Shown here: positions 10,801-25,477 of the stretch, in pieces | Layout of the letters: each line of letters opens with the position of its first letter | Position numbering within the stretch: the stretch's first letter is position 1 | Origin: Epiperipatus broadwayi | Taxonomy: Eukaryota > Onychophora > Udeonychophora > Euonychophora > Peripatidae | Direction: 5' to 3' | DNA: 64,000 nucleotides | NCBI GenBank assembly: GCA_028023455.1 | Contig: JAQFVV010012574.1 | Coordinates: forward strand, 855,501-919,500 | Notes under the pieces: generated by a model | What the model was told of the DNA's origin: nothing | Databases searched by the model: none | Seen by the model: the letters and a program-made list of their open reading frames with translations, nothing else | Program-made: the position numbers and the translations under genes

Positions 10801-12339
10801 ATAACCATCAGAACTTAAAGTCTAAACATTAGGAAAAATTTGAAAGTAGTGACTCATAACAAAGATTTTTCAAAATTAAATTTAAAAAATAAAACAAATG
10901 CAATATACTGAGAAACAAAGAAATTCAATTGAGAAGTGAAATACGCTAAATAAATAGAAGTACAATATTTATAAACTTACATTTCAAAATATTCATTTAA
11001 CTAAACCAGATGTAAAATATCAATGAAAGAAACAAAAGATTTAAAAACCATAAACAGACAAAATTATGGAGTGGAAGCCATAATTATTTGCTATATGTGT
11101 GGATTAAATGAAAATCAAAAAATAAAAATTATGTCATTAATGAATGGTATGAATCTAATGCAAATTTGTTCAATGTTTTTGAAAAAATGAAACAAAATCA
11201 AATGAAAGTTAGTGAAGAAAGTATTATATACCTACAAATGCTGATCTTTATGATAATGATGATCATAAATAGATATTTGTACCATAAAAAGAAAGACTAA
11301 TGACAACAGAGTTATTAATAAAAATAAAAATACAATAGTGATCAAGAAATTGTTTCATTATTCAATTTGAGTGATATATATATATTATTCAATTTGAGTG
11401 ATATATATATATTCTAACCTGGTCTTGTGCATCCTCACTTCAGAATAGTATATGATATAAAATAAAACGGGTTCTAGTTCAGTTAATAATTAATAAATAA
11501 AATATTCAGCATTAAAATTAAAATGTTTCACTAGCTCAAATTTAAAATACAAATAAGGTTCAGTTTATAAAAATAAATTAAATAAATATTTAATATTTTC
11601 ATGAGACTTGAAGTGAAAATACAGGTGACAAGATAGATTACATTGAGCCAATATCCCACAGGATATTACCTCAATGGCATAAGAACACTATCCCCCCTTA
11701 TTACTAATTCAAATAACAAACTCATAGTATTCTTACAACTTTAATAACTTCTACTCACTAAGATTAAGTTAATAATTACATCTTAATCTTCTATTCATAA
11801 TAATCTAGCTCAAATAAAATAATCTCAGGTTCATAAAGTTTATTCTAAGTTAATTTAAAAATACGGTAGTAAAATATGAGAAGGGATTTTATGTCATAAT
11901 CTACTACACTGAAACTAATAATAATAAATAATAATAATAATATTCTTCATTGTTTAACTACTACTGGATATCTTTTCTTTTCATTATATTTTTATTACCA
12001 TAATAAAATAATAAAATAATTTTATATAATCTTTTATCTTCATGTAATAATATAATAAATACATGGTAGCATATGATAATCTGATAAACAAAGGATGTGT
12101 GGCAACTGATAGCATATAATTCAGTATACTATTGTGATAACTGATTTATGACCAATAAAACAATGTAAAATTATAATTATTTAATTAAAAGAATACCAAT
12201 AAATATTTAAATTCTTAAATAATTCTCTATTTATCTTTTTGTGCAAAATTATATATTTGTTTCAATTGTTATGAATATATCGTGATTTTATGCAGTGAAG
12301 TGGAGAAATAAACAATCAAGACACAAAAATTTTGAAAAA
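7850..12339. other. AT-rich non-coding stretch
   Basis: No gene is supported. Small items are a degraded tRNA-derived SINE at 8593-8665 (listed separately), a 25-bp poly-T run near 9203-9227, a tandem duplication of about 31 bp at 11358-11413 (unit 'ttattcaatttgagtgat' plus TA run), and an AAT run near 11917-11943. Open frames at 8009-8248 and 8534-8761 have low-complexity translations. Confidence 0.6.
8593..8665 (+). repeat. tRNA-derived SINE relic (TAGTGNAATGGTAGA family)
   Basis: The segment 'tttagtgcaatggtagagag' resembles an RNA polymerase III A box. It aligns over about 65 bp with 55207-55275 and with the reverse complement of 48895-48982. Three dispersed copies with the same head argue for a SINE and against chance. 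The B box is degraded here. Confidence 0.55.
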
Positions 12340-15300
12340 CAAATTTTAACAAAGTTTATTAACAACAACAAATAAAATAAACAATTTATGTACACTATTT
12401 ACAATGGATATCCTTATTTTATTCTTACATTTTTATCTACTAGGTTATAAAAAAAAATAATTTATATTTTAGTTATATCTTTATTTAGACTTAAGACAAA
12501 ATAAAATGTTACCATTTGGTTTCTCATTATGGTTAACTTATTATAAATATATTTACTTATTAGCAGAATATTTCATCCTTAATATTATTAAACTATCTTA
12601 TTTTTTAAAAAAAAAAAAAAATTCATAGGAAAACATTCTACAGAAAAACAAAATTAACTTTATAATGAGTATGGATTTCTCAAAATATTAAAAAAATTTT
12701 CATCTTGCAAAGTCAAAGATGTTACATAAAATATTCATCCAAAATTCAGTACTAGATTTTAGTGTTTTATCACACGATGTTTACTAATCATAATATATTT
12801 TTATTTAGCCTTACTTTAGTATGATGTAAGTGTAATAATCAATATATTCCTGTTATTCAATAAACAAAAAAATATATACTATGCATATTCCCTACATTTA
12901 TTGTATATTATTGTATTTTAAAAATATGCAATACTTATTTTTCTCTTAAAAACAATAATAAAGCATTTAAAAAAATAATTAACATTTTAAAGAAAATATC
13001 TTGTTTAGATACTCTATTCCAAAATTTATATTTCATTTCTGAAATAAAATTCAAAATATATTCTATGATTCTTTCCTTTCCTTAGGATTCATTGGACCTT
13101 CAATTTCAAGTTATAAAATTCTGTTCCTTATAAGCAAATAAACCAATCTTATACAAAACGATAGCATAACCTAAGCTCTAAATTATTTATCATTTCTTTT
13201 TAAAATATCTTACTGAATGATGCAGTTACATGAAATAAAGATAGCGAAATAGATGTATAGGATTTAATGAAGAAAGCTAGAGTATCACTCATAATATATC
13301 TAAAAAAAAAAAAAAAAACATGGCACAGTGCAAAGAGGTATGACCTTTACCTGTCTAATAACCTCTAATACATGAATGATGTTAAAGCTATTTCTTCAGC
13401 TTTATTAGAACATCAAATATTTAAAGAAATATAAAACACTGTCCAAATAAAATGTGTACCAATCATAGGGCTTTGTTAACTATGCTGATATTCACACAAA
13501 GACTAAATATTATTTCTATTCCTTATCATATCCTATTTCTTAAAAACATCATCTTGGTTTCCTGTTCACTAAGTACTTCCAAGCCACTATCTCAACATTA
13601 TTTCTCAAGATTTTCCACATCTTACATCGATAAATAACTATCTGCATTTACAAAACAATAAATAAAATTCATTGATAATTAAACAATCTAGCTGTTCCAT
13701 AAGAAAAGTCTGTCCACTTCATCATTCTGTATGCTTAATCATATATAATCTAATCAGACAATATTTGAATATCCTAACATGAAAATTTTAAAAGAATCAC
13801 ATAATTATTTGTTATTATGTTGGATTATATCACTAATATATATAAAAAAAATCATTGTATGCATATTTTCAAATCAATCCTATCTCATAATGTTTTTTAA
13901 AATGTTGTATGAAAATGTGTTACATATAATTAAAACTTTTACACTTCATTCTTACTATCCATAGATGATCTAAAGAAAACAAAAATATACATTATAAATT
14001 ATTAATAGTCATTATTATTACCAAAATAACCTTTATCCGGTCATCATATTTAGTAGGCTTCTTCATCCACTAGATACCGATCATTGCAAACATAAAGAAA
14101 TATACATTCATACACTTTATTTTAAAATATATTCTTATCTAAATTATTAGATTATTCCATTATAAAATTTTATATCATCAACAAATTAATGTTTTATGTT
14201 TTCCTAATCTTATAAAAAAAAATTAGATTTAAACTAGGTTAATAAAATAAAAGGAATCAAAACTATAATTACATATTTTCTTGACAATAGTTCCTGATAA
14301 GTCCAAAATGTTCATTATTTTCTCTAGAGTTTTAAAATGTTCTCCTCCAAGCGTGTTAAAGTTTAAAAATAAAAAACAATTATTAATCCATTTAGTAAAA
14401 TTTATAGAAAATAATCCTTGGTTTTAGTATTTAGGACGATAATTATTAAATCATAATATTAATTAATCCCGTGAAATTTCTTCAATATTCTCTACCAATA
14501 TTCTCTGCAGCATATCCGATGCATCTTCCATCTAATTTAGCTTTAAAAATACTTGGTAAACTTTTTTTTTTACAATATTTCCATGGATCCATTTTTATTC
14601 AACTATGTGTTCACTTTTTTTATATAAGTTTCCATCCTTAATAAATGTAAACTTTCGTTTGATATTTTTTTATATATCACCTTTTTAAAAAACTTCAAGT
14701 ACTTTTAAACAAATGTTTTCTAAATACATTTTAAACAATTCTAAGACTGGAGGTTTTAATATCAAAAATGCTTCAGTAACATATTCTCCTGGGTTCTTTC
14801 TTTAACTCTTGAAATTTTTTTTTTTTAAAATGTTACCTTCAGAAAGGATATAACATTTTACTCCTTTTATATAATATTATATAAAATGATTCATAAGATA
14901 TAATTGTCTTATTACTATTTTTAAAAAATAAATCTTGGATAAACTTATCTAAATAATAATGTGTCTCCAATTTTTCCCTTTTAAACAGAAAATAACTTTG
15001 CACTGTATCAGTATAATGTCTGTACTATGATTTTTATGCACTAGAATAGTTCTCCGGTGAAGCATTAATAAAGCTGTATCAAAATATTCCAAAAAACATT
15101 TTTTATATTATTAGAATTTATATGCATTTTATTCTACAGTATATCCATCTTTTCATTGTGAAGTTTAGGTCAAATTTCAGATAAAATAATCCTGGCAAGT
15201 ACTTTAAAAAACTAGCAAACCATTTTCACGAAGTTCCCAAATATATATATTTTTTTAAACTCTCTTTTGCAAAATACTTTTAAAAATTATCAATTAGTTT

Positions 15301-16432
15301 CTGCAAATAAAACTGTAAGAAAGTATTAAAAATTGACTAAAATAAAAATTTTAAAAATACTATCTCTTTGATAGCTGCTAATATACCTTTCTCTGGTTTC
15401 AATACATTATTAATCTCCCCTTATACCCCCCGTGCAATTCATATTTATAGTCTGTAAGAATACCTCATTTGATTGGTTGATTCTCACTTTTAGCTTGAGA
15501 ACAAATTTACATATTTTTAGTTTTTTACAGAATTGAATCTTTAAAATAAAAATTTATGACGTAATAACTCAAAAATATTATTTAAAATACTACTTTTAAA
15601 TCAATTATTACCTTATCAAAATTATTTAAACATTTAAAATAACTTTTAAAATAATTTTAATAACCTATTCCATCTTTAATATTCAATTTATCTATTTTTA
15701 TTTAACAAAATATTTAATTTTTTTATTAACTGTATTCGTCTTCATTACATTATTTAAAACATGTTATACGATAGTTAACTTAATATTTATTATTATTTGC
15801 TTTTATGATAGGCAATAATTCCATCCAATTCTATAATGCAATCTTTTAAAATATTTTAAACTTTGTTATTAATTCAAACAAGCAGTGTGTGAAAGTATGC
15901 ATTATACAAGTCACATGATCAATAACTTTGACAGACGATTTTTTAATCTATTTCTCTGCCCAGATTTATAAAATTGATACACTTATTATATTTAATAATA
16001 TAATTATAAAAATTTGGAAAAATAATTTAAAATATAGAATTAAATACAATTTTCACCATCATAAAGTTTATATTTAAAATGTACTATATTAATTTTGACT
16101 ATTAAATATGATTATAAATTTAAACATAGCATTTATTAACTATAAGTTTTAAACTATTAAAATCGAATTTTTTTAATATACTTTTAATAATTATAGCTGT
16201 GTTATTTAATATGGCCAGCTTTTACAACCATATGCAACAATATTTAGAGCTTTACATAACTATTTTTATAATTTTATATACTACATATTTTCTTTAGCTT
16301 CAAACTGTACTTTATATTATAATTGACAAACTATAATTAACATGTTAAAATAACATATTCTAAAATTTAAAATTTTTAGTAATTGACTGAGATGGACTAT
16401 TACTGACCTATAGAAAAGGGCACAATATATAT
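12340..16432 (-). mobile_element. C-skewed block, inverted relative of the 38.2-42.0 kb block
   Basis: The stretch has clearly more C than G on the plus strand, the mirror image of the block at 38.2-42.0 kb. Reading the minus strand from 16432, several landmarks recur in the same order as from 38190: 'atatatattgtgcccttttc' followed by TAT and GGTCA; 'attaataacaaagtttaaa'; CCAATCAAATGAGG...GAATTG...GGGGGG (plus 15413-15460); and ACTTCC...CATC-TACATCG near 13570-13630. The right boundary near 16432 is defined by the shared terminus; the left boundary (about 12340) is only where the skew fades. Open frames at 13452-13637 and 13779-13964 are not convincing as protein. Confidence 0.6.
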
Positions 16433-17185
16433 ATGTTGGAAGGTGAGATAATATGTATGGTATTACATTATTAAGCTAAATCTATATATATACAGTGGCA
16501 TTTATATAGCTGATTGTGACTATTTTCAAGCTTTAAAATCAAACAACTTGTAATCTCAATAACTAAATATAATATTGGTCTATTATTTCTGGTTAAGTGG
16601 TTTAATTAAGGCTTTAGTTCATTTTACAAGATATTTTTTCCTGAAGCAATAATATAATAAGAAAAGGGTGGTCTAATCATTTTTACACTGGGAGATAGGT
16701 GGGATACAACAGACAACAAAAATGACAAGCATACTCATAAAATGTGGACTGTGACTGGTTGTGTATATATATAAAAGATTCTAGTAATTAAAAAATTATT
16801 CTAACAAAATTCTTTATTCCAATAATATAAAACTTACAAATTTATATATAACATATACTTAGTTAAGTTAAAAATAACTGATTATCAAACAATAATGGAT
16901 GGTTAGTTGGATTTACTATATAAAAAATAATCAAGTCTGAGTTTATGTGGAAAAACTGATTACTTTAAATAATGTCTGGATTTGAACTCTAATTTATAGG
17001 CAACTTAATACGTTAACTATTATAAATAAGTTTTGTATTTACATGTGTATACGTATAGCAACAATTTTTAAATTAACACACAAAAAATATGTGCAAAAAT
17101 TTACATACATAAATTAACACTTTGATTTTAATTAATGTATTTATTTAAAAAGAAGTTCACGTGTATTACTGAAAATTTGTCAATG
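16433..17185. other. AT-rich non-coding stretch
   Basis: I see no gene or named repeat. Short TA runs are present near 16482 and 16764. Confidence 0.6.
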
Positions 17186-17315
17186 GTAGTAGACTGTCAG
17201 ATTCCGGGAAGTAAGGCCCTCAGATCAATTCCACTTCCGGAAGCGGAAGTTAGGCCTTCGGTTCGATTCTAGTTCTGACATGTCGGGCGCTATGAATTCC
17301 CGAACAATAAAGTCA
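17186..17315 (+). repeat. GC-richer island with tRNA-like B box and TGTCAGA/TCTGACA ends
   Basis: About 90 bp of markedly GC-richer sequence starts TGTCAGA and ends TCTGACA. Two diverged tandem halves are visible: TTCCGGGAAGTAAGGCC and, after 'ttccac', TTCCGGAAGCGGAAGTTAGGCC. A B-box-like GGTTCGATTCTAG precedes the end. The following 'gtcgggcgctatgaattccc' and AATAAA look like a separate tail. It is best explained as a tRNA-related SINE or a small inverted-end element. A solo LTR fragment with a polyadenylation signal is an alternative. Confidence 0.45.
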
Positions 17316-19044
17316 TTCAATTATATATTATATGTTCAAATAATGTTATAATTCTGTATATTTTTTGTCAGTTTGCAAAATAGGCACATCTTAGTTGAGG
17401 TATACAATATTATAAAAACCAAACAAACAAAACAACACATGAGTTTTAAATTTTAATTTAAAAAATTAAAACTAAATAAATAAATATGCAAAAGATTCAC
17501 CTTTTCGACTTTAGTCTGGAAATTAAACGCGAAGATCAATACATTAGAATAAATTATTTTAAATAAAAATGTGAATAAAGATTTTGCAAATAATAATAAT
17601 AAAACAATCAATTTTATTTTGCTAACTAGACAATAGAAAAAAAAATAGTTCAAAAAATATCTTTGAAGTTACTTAATATTAAATTATTAGTTCTGATCAA
17701 TAGAGGCAGATAAAACAAAAGATAAAATCTTCAATGACGGAATGATAAGAATATGACTTCTATGATTTCATCTAAAATGTTGTTTTAACTTATTATATGA
17801 ATTATGATTGTTGAACTAATGTTCTCTTAGTTTACCATCGAATTCTAATAAACGAAGAATATATATATTGTTGGATGTTTTGATATTAACTATTAAATAA
17901 AACCTAAAACTTAATAACTACTTTTAAAATTGTAGTAATTTCAAAGTAAAAATAAATAAAACTAGAGTTAGAGAATCTTTATACATATAAAAAATAGGCT
18001 TCAAGGTATAGAGGTTAGCACATTCCTTTGATTTATCTGCAATCTGGGATTAGAAGAAGGCCAAGTAAAGCTTTGATATTCCTAAATGGCCAATGATTTT
18101 TTTTTTTCAAATCGGTATCTCAAAGCCAATTCATTTATCTATTTTACTTATTAGTCAGTAAATAGGTATCCAGATATTTTATATGGAGTGTAAAATAAAT
18201 AATTAAAAACTACTAAATTATCACCAACTAGTACTTAACAAACTCCCCCCCCCTTTCTTTTTTTTTTGAGGGCTATTGAAGAGATTTTTACCTTACAGAG
18301 TATTGCTTTATATATGAAAAAGACTGATTGCATGTAACTAGTTGAAAATTCATAAAACGTCAAATCCCCCTCCCAAATGATGTTTTTTCAGAAATATTAC
18401 TCCATGAAACTTTATTCATGGGGTGACATTGCTGAAAAAATATAGTGTTTGGGAGAGTAATTTAACATTATATATATGTATAATATTTATAAAATAATAA
18501 ACTTCAAATGTATTTACATAAAAAAAAAAACTTAACGACAGATTTAATAAAATCATTTTAATAAAGTTATAAATAAAAGCCACCCTCTTTCATATCAATG
18601 ATAATCCAGATTAGTATTGATATAACAGAGATTATTATTTGCTAGTTTATTAAATTGCTTTTAGTAAATGTGGCTTGTAAAGTATCCTTATTGTATGTGC
18701 ATTTGAAGTTTATTACTTCATAAATATCATCTTATAGTCTCAGTACTACATATTTAATAACTGTTGTTTATGTAATAGATTATTAAAACTATTAAAATAC
18801 ATATATTTGAATATTTTCACAGATAAAATGTATTTGCATATGATTTTTTTAATACTAAACTCTGTATATAGAATTAAAAATTTTGACTAGTACTATTATC
18901 TACATTGAAATTCTTTTAAAGGTACATTGACATATTGTATTCTCTTACGAAACTGATTAGATGGGGGTTTTTTTTCTGTCTAAATAATAAATAGTTTTTC
19001 CATGAATTAGAATATATATAAAAATCATTTGTTTATATAATGCT
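17316..19044. other. AT-rich non-coding stretch
   Basis: No gene is supported. At 18003-18060 'aaggtatagaggttagcac' followed by 'aatctgggattaga' looks like a worn tRNA-type A box and B box, possibly another SINE relic. The frame at 17453-17653 (minus) is a hydrophobic low-complexity string. Confidence 0.5.
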
Positions 19045-19350
19045 ATGTTTAATTTGTAATAATCATTTGAAAATCACTACTCTACACATGCACTGTATAG
19101 ATTTAAACACTCTCCTTCCTAAACACAAGATAAAAGTCTTTTGGAAAGATAGGATGAATCCTGCTCTCATTTTTAAATGCTTAAGATTTGCCTATACATA
19201 TATACTTAGGTTAAAAAGATAGGCGGCACATTCTATCTTTTCAAAAAACTCCATCTTGTGTTTAGAAAGAAGAATATTCCAGAAGAGTTTAAATTCTATA
19301 GAGTGCTTGGGTAGAGGAGTGATTCCCTAATCATTGTTATGAATTAGAAT
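19045..19350. mobile_element. Foldback element of about 300 bp
   Basis: Inverted arms of about 115 bp flank a ~60-bp centre. The left arm is about 19045-19165 and the right arm about 19226-19350. Paired landmarks are 'cctaaacacaagat' (19118) with 'atcttgtgtttag' (19252), 'aaagatagga' with 'tctatctttt', and 'aatcactactctac' with 'gtagaggagtgatt'. Arms have several mismatches. The frame at 19040-19222 lies across the left arm and is not a gene. Confidence 0.8.
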
Positions 19351-21635
19351 TATAAATATCTAATTATTCAATATAATAGCAACATATCTTTTTCAGAACT
19401 TATGCTTTTTTGTGTGTAAGCTTTGTAAATGTGTTACAATGATATTGAAGCATCAATTATTTATTATTGTGCTTCATAGGATTATCCGTCATGTACTGGG
19501 AAAGAAAATTTCTAGTCCAAACTATACAAAAAAAAATGCAGCATAGTAATTAATCTTTTAAGTGGGTTTTTAAATGCAGATGATACTACTAGACAAAATT
19601 ATCTAATACATAGACTTTTCATTTAGTAATTGTTTACAGACATATGATAATAGCTATAATTGCAGACCTCTTTAATTCCTTTCTTGAGGTCTTAAAATAC
19701 AAAGTAAGTAGCGTTATTATATTCATATGTATTTACAACTCTTATTATAATATGAATACTCACATGATGAATGAATATAAAAGAGCAGTTTGTCAACAAG
19801 TGTGGGCCAATGAGGTGAATTTATTGGTTTTCATCTATTAGCATGGGATCAATAAAATATTTTTTTTTCTTTTTTGAATGCATATTGCACATGTACATAC
19901 CTATTCACAGAACAACCAAATCCAAATATGTTAATAATATTTACACATCATATTCCCAAAAAATAATTTAAATAAATCTGTAAATGATGCCCACTGTTTG
20001 CTATATCAATGCCAATTTATTTTGTCAGATAAAAAATAAGCTAATAAATTATTTATATGCTTATTAAAATAATTAGTAATTCATTTACCTATGTGTATAT
20101 TCTAATTTACTTTACATTTATCTATGAGCATTGCTTCTGACTTTTTATTTTTATATTTGCATTCATATGATTCTCATATAGTAGTAACATAATATTTAAA
20201 CATTATTACTATAATAATTATTATCCCTGCAGAATCCATATGACTTCTTCCTTGTCATCATCTTCTTCTTCTTTTTCTTCTTCTTTTTCTTTTTCTTATT
20301 ATTATTATTATTATTATTTATACTACTAATAATAATCATCATCATCTCTATGCATTTTTATTTTTTATGCTTCCCATTCTCAGAATACTTTCTATAATAC
20401 TGTTAAAAATATTTGAAGACATTGATTTATTCTATTGTATTTTTATATAAAACTTTTTATGGACACTAATACTATAGTGTCTACCTACTAATGTTGAATT
20501 TTTGTGAAAAAATTTGACAACAGACTGGCTTTATGTCATTATTTTCCACAGCTTTAAATTCTGAATTAAATGTTTATAGAACAATGTGATTTTTTTTAAT
20601 AATCTATAAATCTAACACAAGTAGCAACTCATATTCATTTGATCTGCTTACTGTCTGAATACAGTCTATTTTTCTATAACTATTATTAAATTCAACTTGT
20701 TCTCTTGATTGGTATAATATAGGATCTATAATAATTTTAGTACATACCTTATGTAGCACTGATAGAAGATTCATTAATTGGAAATCTTAATTTGCTTTTC
20801 ATCTTTTTTAAATATTAATGATCATTGTATTCCTCCAGTCATCTGATATATTCTTAAACTTAGACACTTTACATATAACTTTGTCTACAATTTTTCTAAT
20901 TTTTCATTTAGCATTTTTAAAATATTTATTGTATATAATAGTTTCATCATTTTTTTAGCTTTTTATTCCTTAAAGACTTAATTGCACATCTCACCTCTTT
21001 CATTGAAAATATATTGTATTTCAATTAGAGTTGATATACAAATTTGTTTTTCCATTTTTTATTAATATATAGTTGTTGTTTTTTTTTGTAGAATTCTTCC
21101 ATACTCCATAAGATCATGTATATTTTTACCCGAGTTACTTTTTTTTATTATGGTTGAAATGACTTTTCTTTCAATACTAACATGACATATTATATTTAAA
21201 AGATTATTTTCTTAAGTAGTTTTCTTTGCCAGTACACAATTATATTTCTTATGCTATCAGTAGTGCAAACCAATTTTATAGAATTTTACTTACATAATTT
21301 TTCTAAATAAATTCTTATTTTTATATTCCTTAAGTCTACTAGAAAGGAAAAGTATTAAAAATATTAATCATTAGACTTTCTAATCACATTTTCTATTTGT
21401 TTATTTTTACTATCTATATAAATGATTTTAGTAAAATCTCTACTTATTTAAACCAATTTGGAAGTTTTAACTAAAGTTCATTGCAGTATTTACGAAGGTT
21501 AATTGTATCAACTATTATTCTTGTTTTTCATAATAGTTTTTCTCTTTCTAGCTTTGAGTTAATACACATCTTAAAAACTAAATATATAAAAAAAAAACAT
21601 ATTGCTTTGTTGCTCAAGTTTATAAGAAGTTTGAG
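19351..21635. other. AT-rich non-coding stretch with (TTC)n/(TTA)n run
   Basis: No gene is supported. A (TTC)n-(TTA)n tract with 'atcatc' at its end spans about 20245-20346. Frames at 19644-19841 and 21481-21663 have no recognisable content. Confidence 0.6.
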
Positions 21636-21715
21636 TGCAAGAATCAATCCTGGAACTTCCTGATCATAAGCCAGAAGCCCTACTAACTTTGCCAAACCAT
21701 GCAGGGTTTTAAACT
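21636..21715 (-). repeat. tRNA-derived SINE relic
   Basis: On the minus strand the order is: 'catggtttggcaaagttagtagg' (A-box-like), a possible anticodon arm with loop CTTATGA, and 'ccaggattgattcttg' (B-box-like). The cloverleaf is incomplete, so I read this as a SINE head and not a tRNA gene. Confidence 0.45.
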
Positions 21716-24700
21716 AAATATGTAGTTTTAATTTAGCAAAATATATCTATAAAGATATTACACATGGGAAAGAGAAAGGTGAATAACTCCATGTGTGTGT
21801 ATGTTTAAAATTAAAAAATCAGATATATTAATCTTTAACTGAGATTTAAAGTTTATATCTGTGCTAGAGATAATCTCTAGTTTAGTAAATGACTAATAAT
21901 AATCATTATTGTATTTATCTGAAGTGGATGGTGCTGAAGTTGTGAGCGGAGTGAGTTTGACAGTTGTAAATAAAAATGTAACAAAAATATATTAGTCAAA
22001 CATAGAACAAATAATTTTTTTAAAAAAATTATATAAGAATAGGATAATTTATAATAGTTACCTCATTGGAAATAATTAAATCTCAAAGTATTTAACTTAC
22101 AAGAGCTATTCATGGGTATTATTATAACAAAAACCATAAATTATTTTAATTATATTATTTGTTGTGATAGCATCAAACAGAAAATTTGGAATGTTGTAAT
22201 TATAATAATCCATTTTTTAATTAACATCATTAGTTCTTTCATTACCAATGCACTGAAGAATGAGTGTTTATGAGTTAAAGTTTTCCAATCCATAGCTTTT
22301 TAACTTCTTAAAATTCCCCCAAAAAATTATATTCACCTAACATATGTTTTTCATCCATTTCTTTATAACATGTTAAGAATCTTGTTTAGAATTTTAAGTG
22401 CATTATCGTATCTACCAATATGTCCATCTCAAAATTATTTCAGCCACTTAATTTTTCAATAATGGCAATGATATTTGTTTGTTTTTATTTCATTTTTGAT
22501 TTATTTTTGTTAATAATAAAGATAAACAATCTATACTCCACTGAGCATTTTTAAAGCTACTGTTCTACCTCTCTCACAAGTATAACTACTCCAGGTAACC
22601 GCATTTGTATGAATTCTTTCTTTTAGATGCAAAAAGGCATACATTTTTTAATATTTAATTATTTATACTAAAAGAAGTTCACCCAAGTTTAATTCTATGA
22701 TTAATTTTATCAATAAGTGCATGATCAGTTGCTCAAGATGTCACATCAAATTGAAATACTGAAAAAAGCTGGTTAAACATAACTTTTCTATTTTTTTAAC
22801 AAACTAAAATTATTTTTTTTACTCAGCTGAGAATTGATTCAAAAACTTAAGTAGCAATCAGAAAGTTATCTATTCAAGTACCAAGTGAGACCAATTTTGC
22901 TTAACTTTGTTAACAAATGAGAATTAATACATTTAAAAAAGTATATGGTATGGACATTAATTTAGTCAATTACATTTTGATCTATTAATCATGTTTTATG
23001 CCTTGTGTTTTTTGGCACAACTTGGGAGTGTAAAGGACATAGATGCCAGACAATTTTGAGAATTCCAGTGCTTGAACTTTTTATAAACTCTCAAGTTAGA
23101 CTATTAATTATTTATTTATTTTACTACTAAGAAATGAAGCCCCCTATGTCTTTGGCACTGAATAAATTCTGTCATTGGTTTTCCCAAAGACATAAAATAA
23201 AAATAAATTCCTGAATATGATTTTATTCTTTTTTTTTAATTTAAAATATATTTAATACACTATATTTTATTATTTTTATTAATTGGATCAGAACAAATTT
23301 TCTGTTAAATAAATAAGTATTAATAGTTTTCTACTACAGATAATGTGTTTCTGCTTAAGTGATTTATTTTATCTATACTTAAATCTGAAGTTATATATAT
23401 TAGAATCTTATAAAAGATTTTCTAAATATGTTTATAATAAAGTAATTTGTCTATGAGAAGAAATTTAAGTTCTAATGTTAAATAACTATTTCATAAAATA
23501 AAACTTTTTTAACATATATTTAATTGCACCATAGCAAGTTTATTATTAAATAAATAATTATTAATACTTTTTTGCCAAGTTTTTAATAACAATTTGTTTT
23601 TTTTTATAAGAGTGCCCATTTTAGTTGTTTATTATCAATTTACATTGGGGGTTTTTAGCAAACAATCATTTGGTTAAATACTCTCATTTATTTTTAGTCC
23701 CTTTGTTTTCTACTTTTGGTCTGTAAAAATGTATTAAAACTTTTGATGCTATATACCATGAAATGTTTATTGTCCTAATATCATCATGTAATCTACTCAC
23801 TAATGTTGTATTTTGATAAATTTCTTCAGAATTTGACAATATTCCAAGTCTATGTTATGATGATCCAATATTTTGATAATAGCCTAAATGCCTATAGAGA
23901 CAAGTCTCATTTTTAAATCTTTGCAAAGTAGTATCTCATTGATCATGTTTATAATTTCTTTAAACATTTTCAAATATAACTTCTTTTAAATCTACCTTCT
24001 TTTATTTTTTTGGTTAGTTTGAATCTAAAGTTTTCTGTATGATTTTTAGGAATATATTATAAAGTGCTAGAAGGCTAAAGATTTGTAATTCCTAATATTT
24101 TCTTCTTTATTTTTATTAAATAATCAATTTCTATTATTGCATTATTCTAGTTAATTTATCACTTAAATGTGTAGGGTCTAGTTTTGACAACAATTTCTCT
24201 ATTCTTTCTTATGATTCTTTTAAAATATTTATGAAGCAAAGAATTTCCTTTCAGTCTGTAATAAAAACTGTTTTTTTTTTTTGCTAATATAAAATATATA
24301 CATCATTTTACTTAATATATCATCATAAATATATGGTATAAAAAATTATTTACTATGCAAATGTATACTAAGGAATGGTTTTAAAAAAGGTATATAAAAA
24401 GAAAATGAATTTATATGTTGTAGTTTATAAAAATTTTATATTTAATTAATCCAAAAGCAAAACATTTCAATTTCTTTATTCAGGCTTTAAAGCAACAATA
24501 TTAGATGCTATAACTTTATGAAATAGTGTTCTAACATATTGCCTATATCACTTGTTCAAATCTAAATTCTCCTTACAAATTTTTTCAGGTCACAAGTAGA
24601 CTTAGAATTATTCTTTTAAATCATTGGCCTATGATCAACTTATCTGGCTATCAAATGTTTGTCAGAAAATGGGTATTTAGTTACTATTAGCTGGATGATA

Positions 24701-25043
24701 GACATGAAAATAAAATAAAAACTATTATCATAATATGATGCTGCCTTTTTATTATTGGGTAGAATCACATTTTTATGGGCTCTGAGCTCATAATTTTTCT
24801 TCAAAATTATATTATAAGATAAATAAACTAATTTGTCAGTGACCACATGCACATTCATTTATTATTATTACATGATAATTATTTTATCGTGAAAGTTCTC
24901 AACAATATTTTTTTTAAAACTTTAATAAAAATATATGTATATCTTAATCTGTAAGTCTTTTAAAATTTTATGATATGAAAATCAATGGTGCTAAGAGATT
25001 GGAAAGAAACTACTGATAATTACTGTTATCACTAGATATCATG
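21716..25043. other. AT-rich non-coding stretch
   Basis: I see no gene, RNA or clear mobile element. The sequence is dominated by poly-T, TAT and AAT motifs. The minus frame at 24640-24858 has no recognisable domain. Confidence 0.6.
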
Positions 25044-25477
25044 ATCTAGTGCAGGGATCAGGTATTGGTGATTCTGGAGCTGTTTACTAATTTTTAGTGG
25101 AAAAAGTGCGGTTCTCTTATTTTGGATAAAAAAAAAAATAATATACATTTTTTATTATAAAATTTAATATATTATAAAATAATATTTTATTTATGTATAA
25201 TAATATATAATTTGTAATTAATTGTATTATTTTAATTATAATTTAATTAATATAAAAATGTATATATTATTGTGATGAGTGTGAGTGGTTTAAATTTAAA
25301 ATAGCACATCGCACATTATGTTGTGCACTATAACATGTCACTATAACCGGTGCTTTGGAATTGCCATTTAATTATTTTTATTCTTTTTGATTTATATGTG
25401 TGCTTTAAGTCAGTGTTAAATTACAAACAATTTACTTTTTATTACATTAAAATTGTGATAATAACCATCATAAAATA

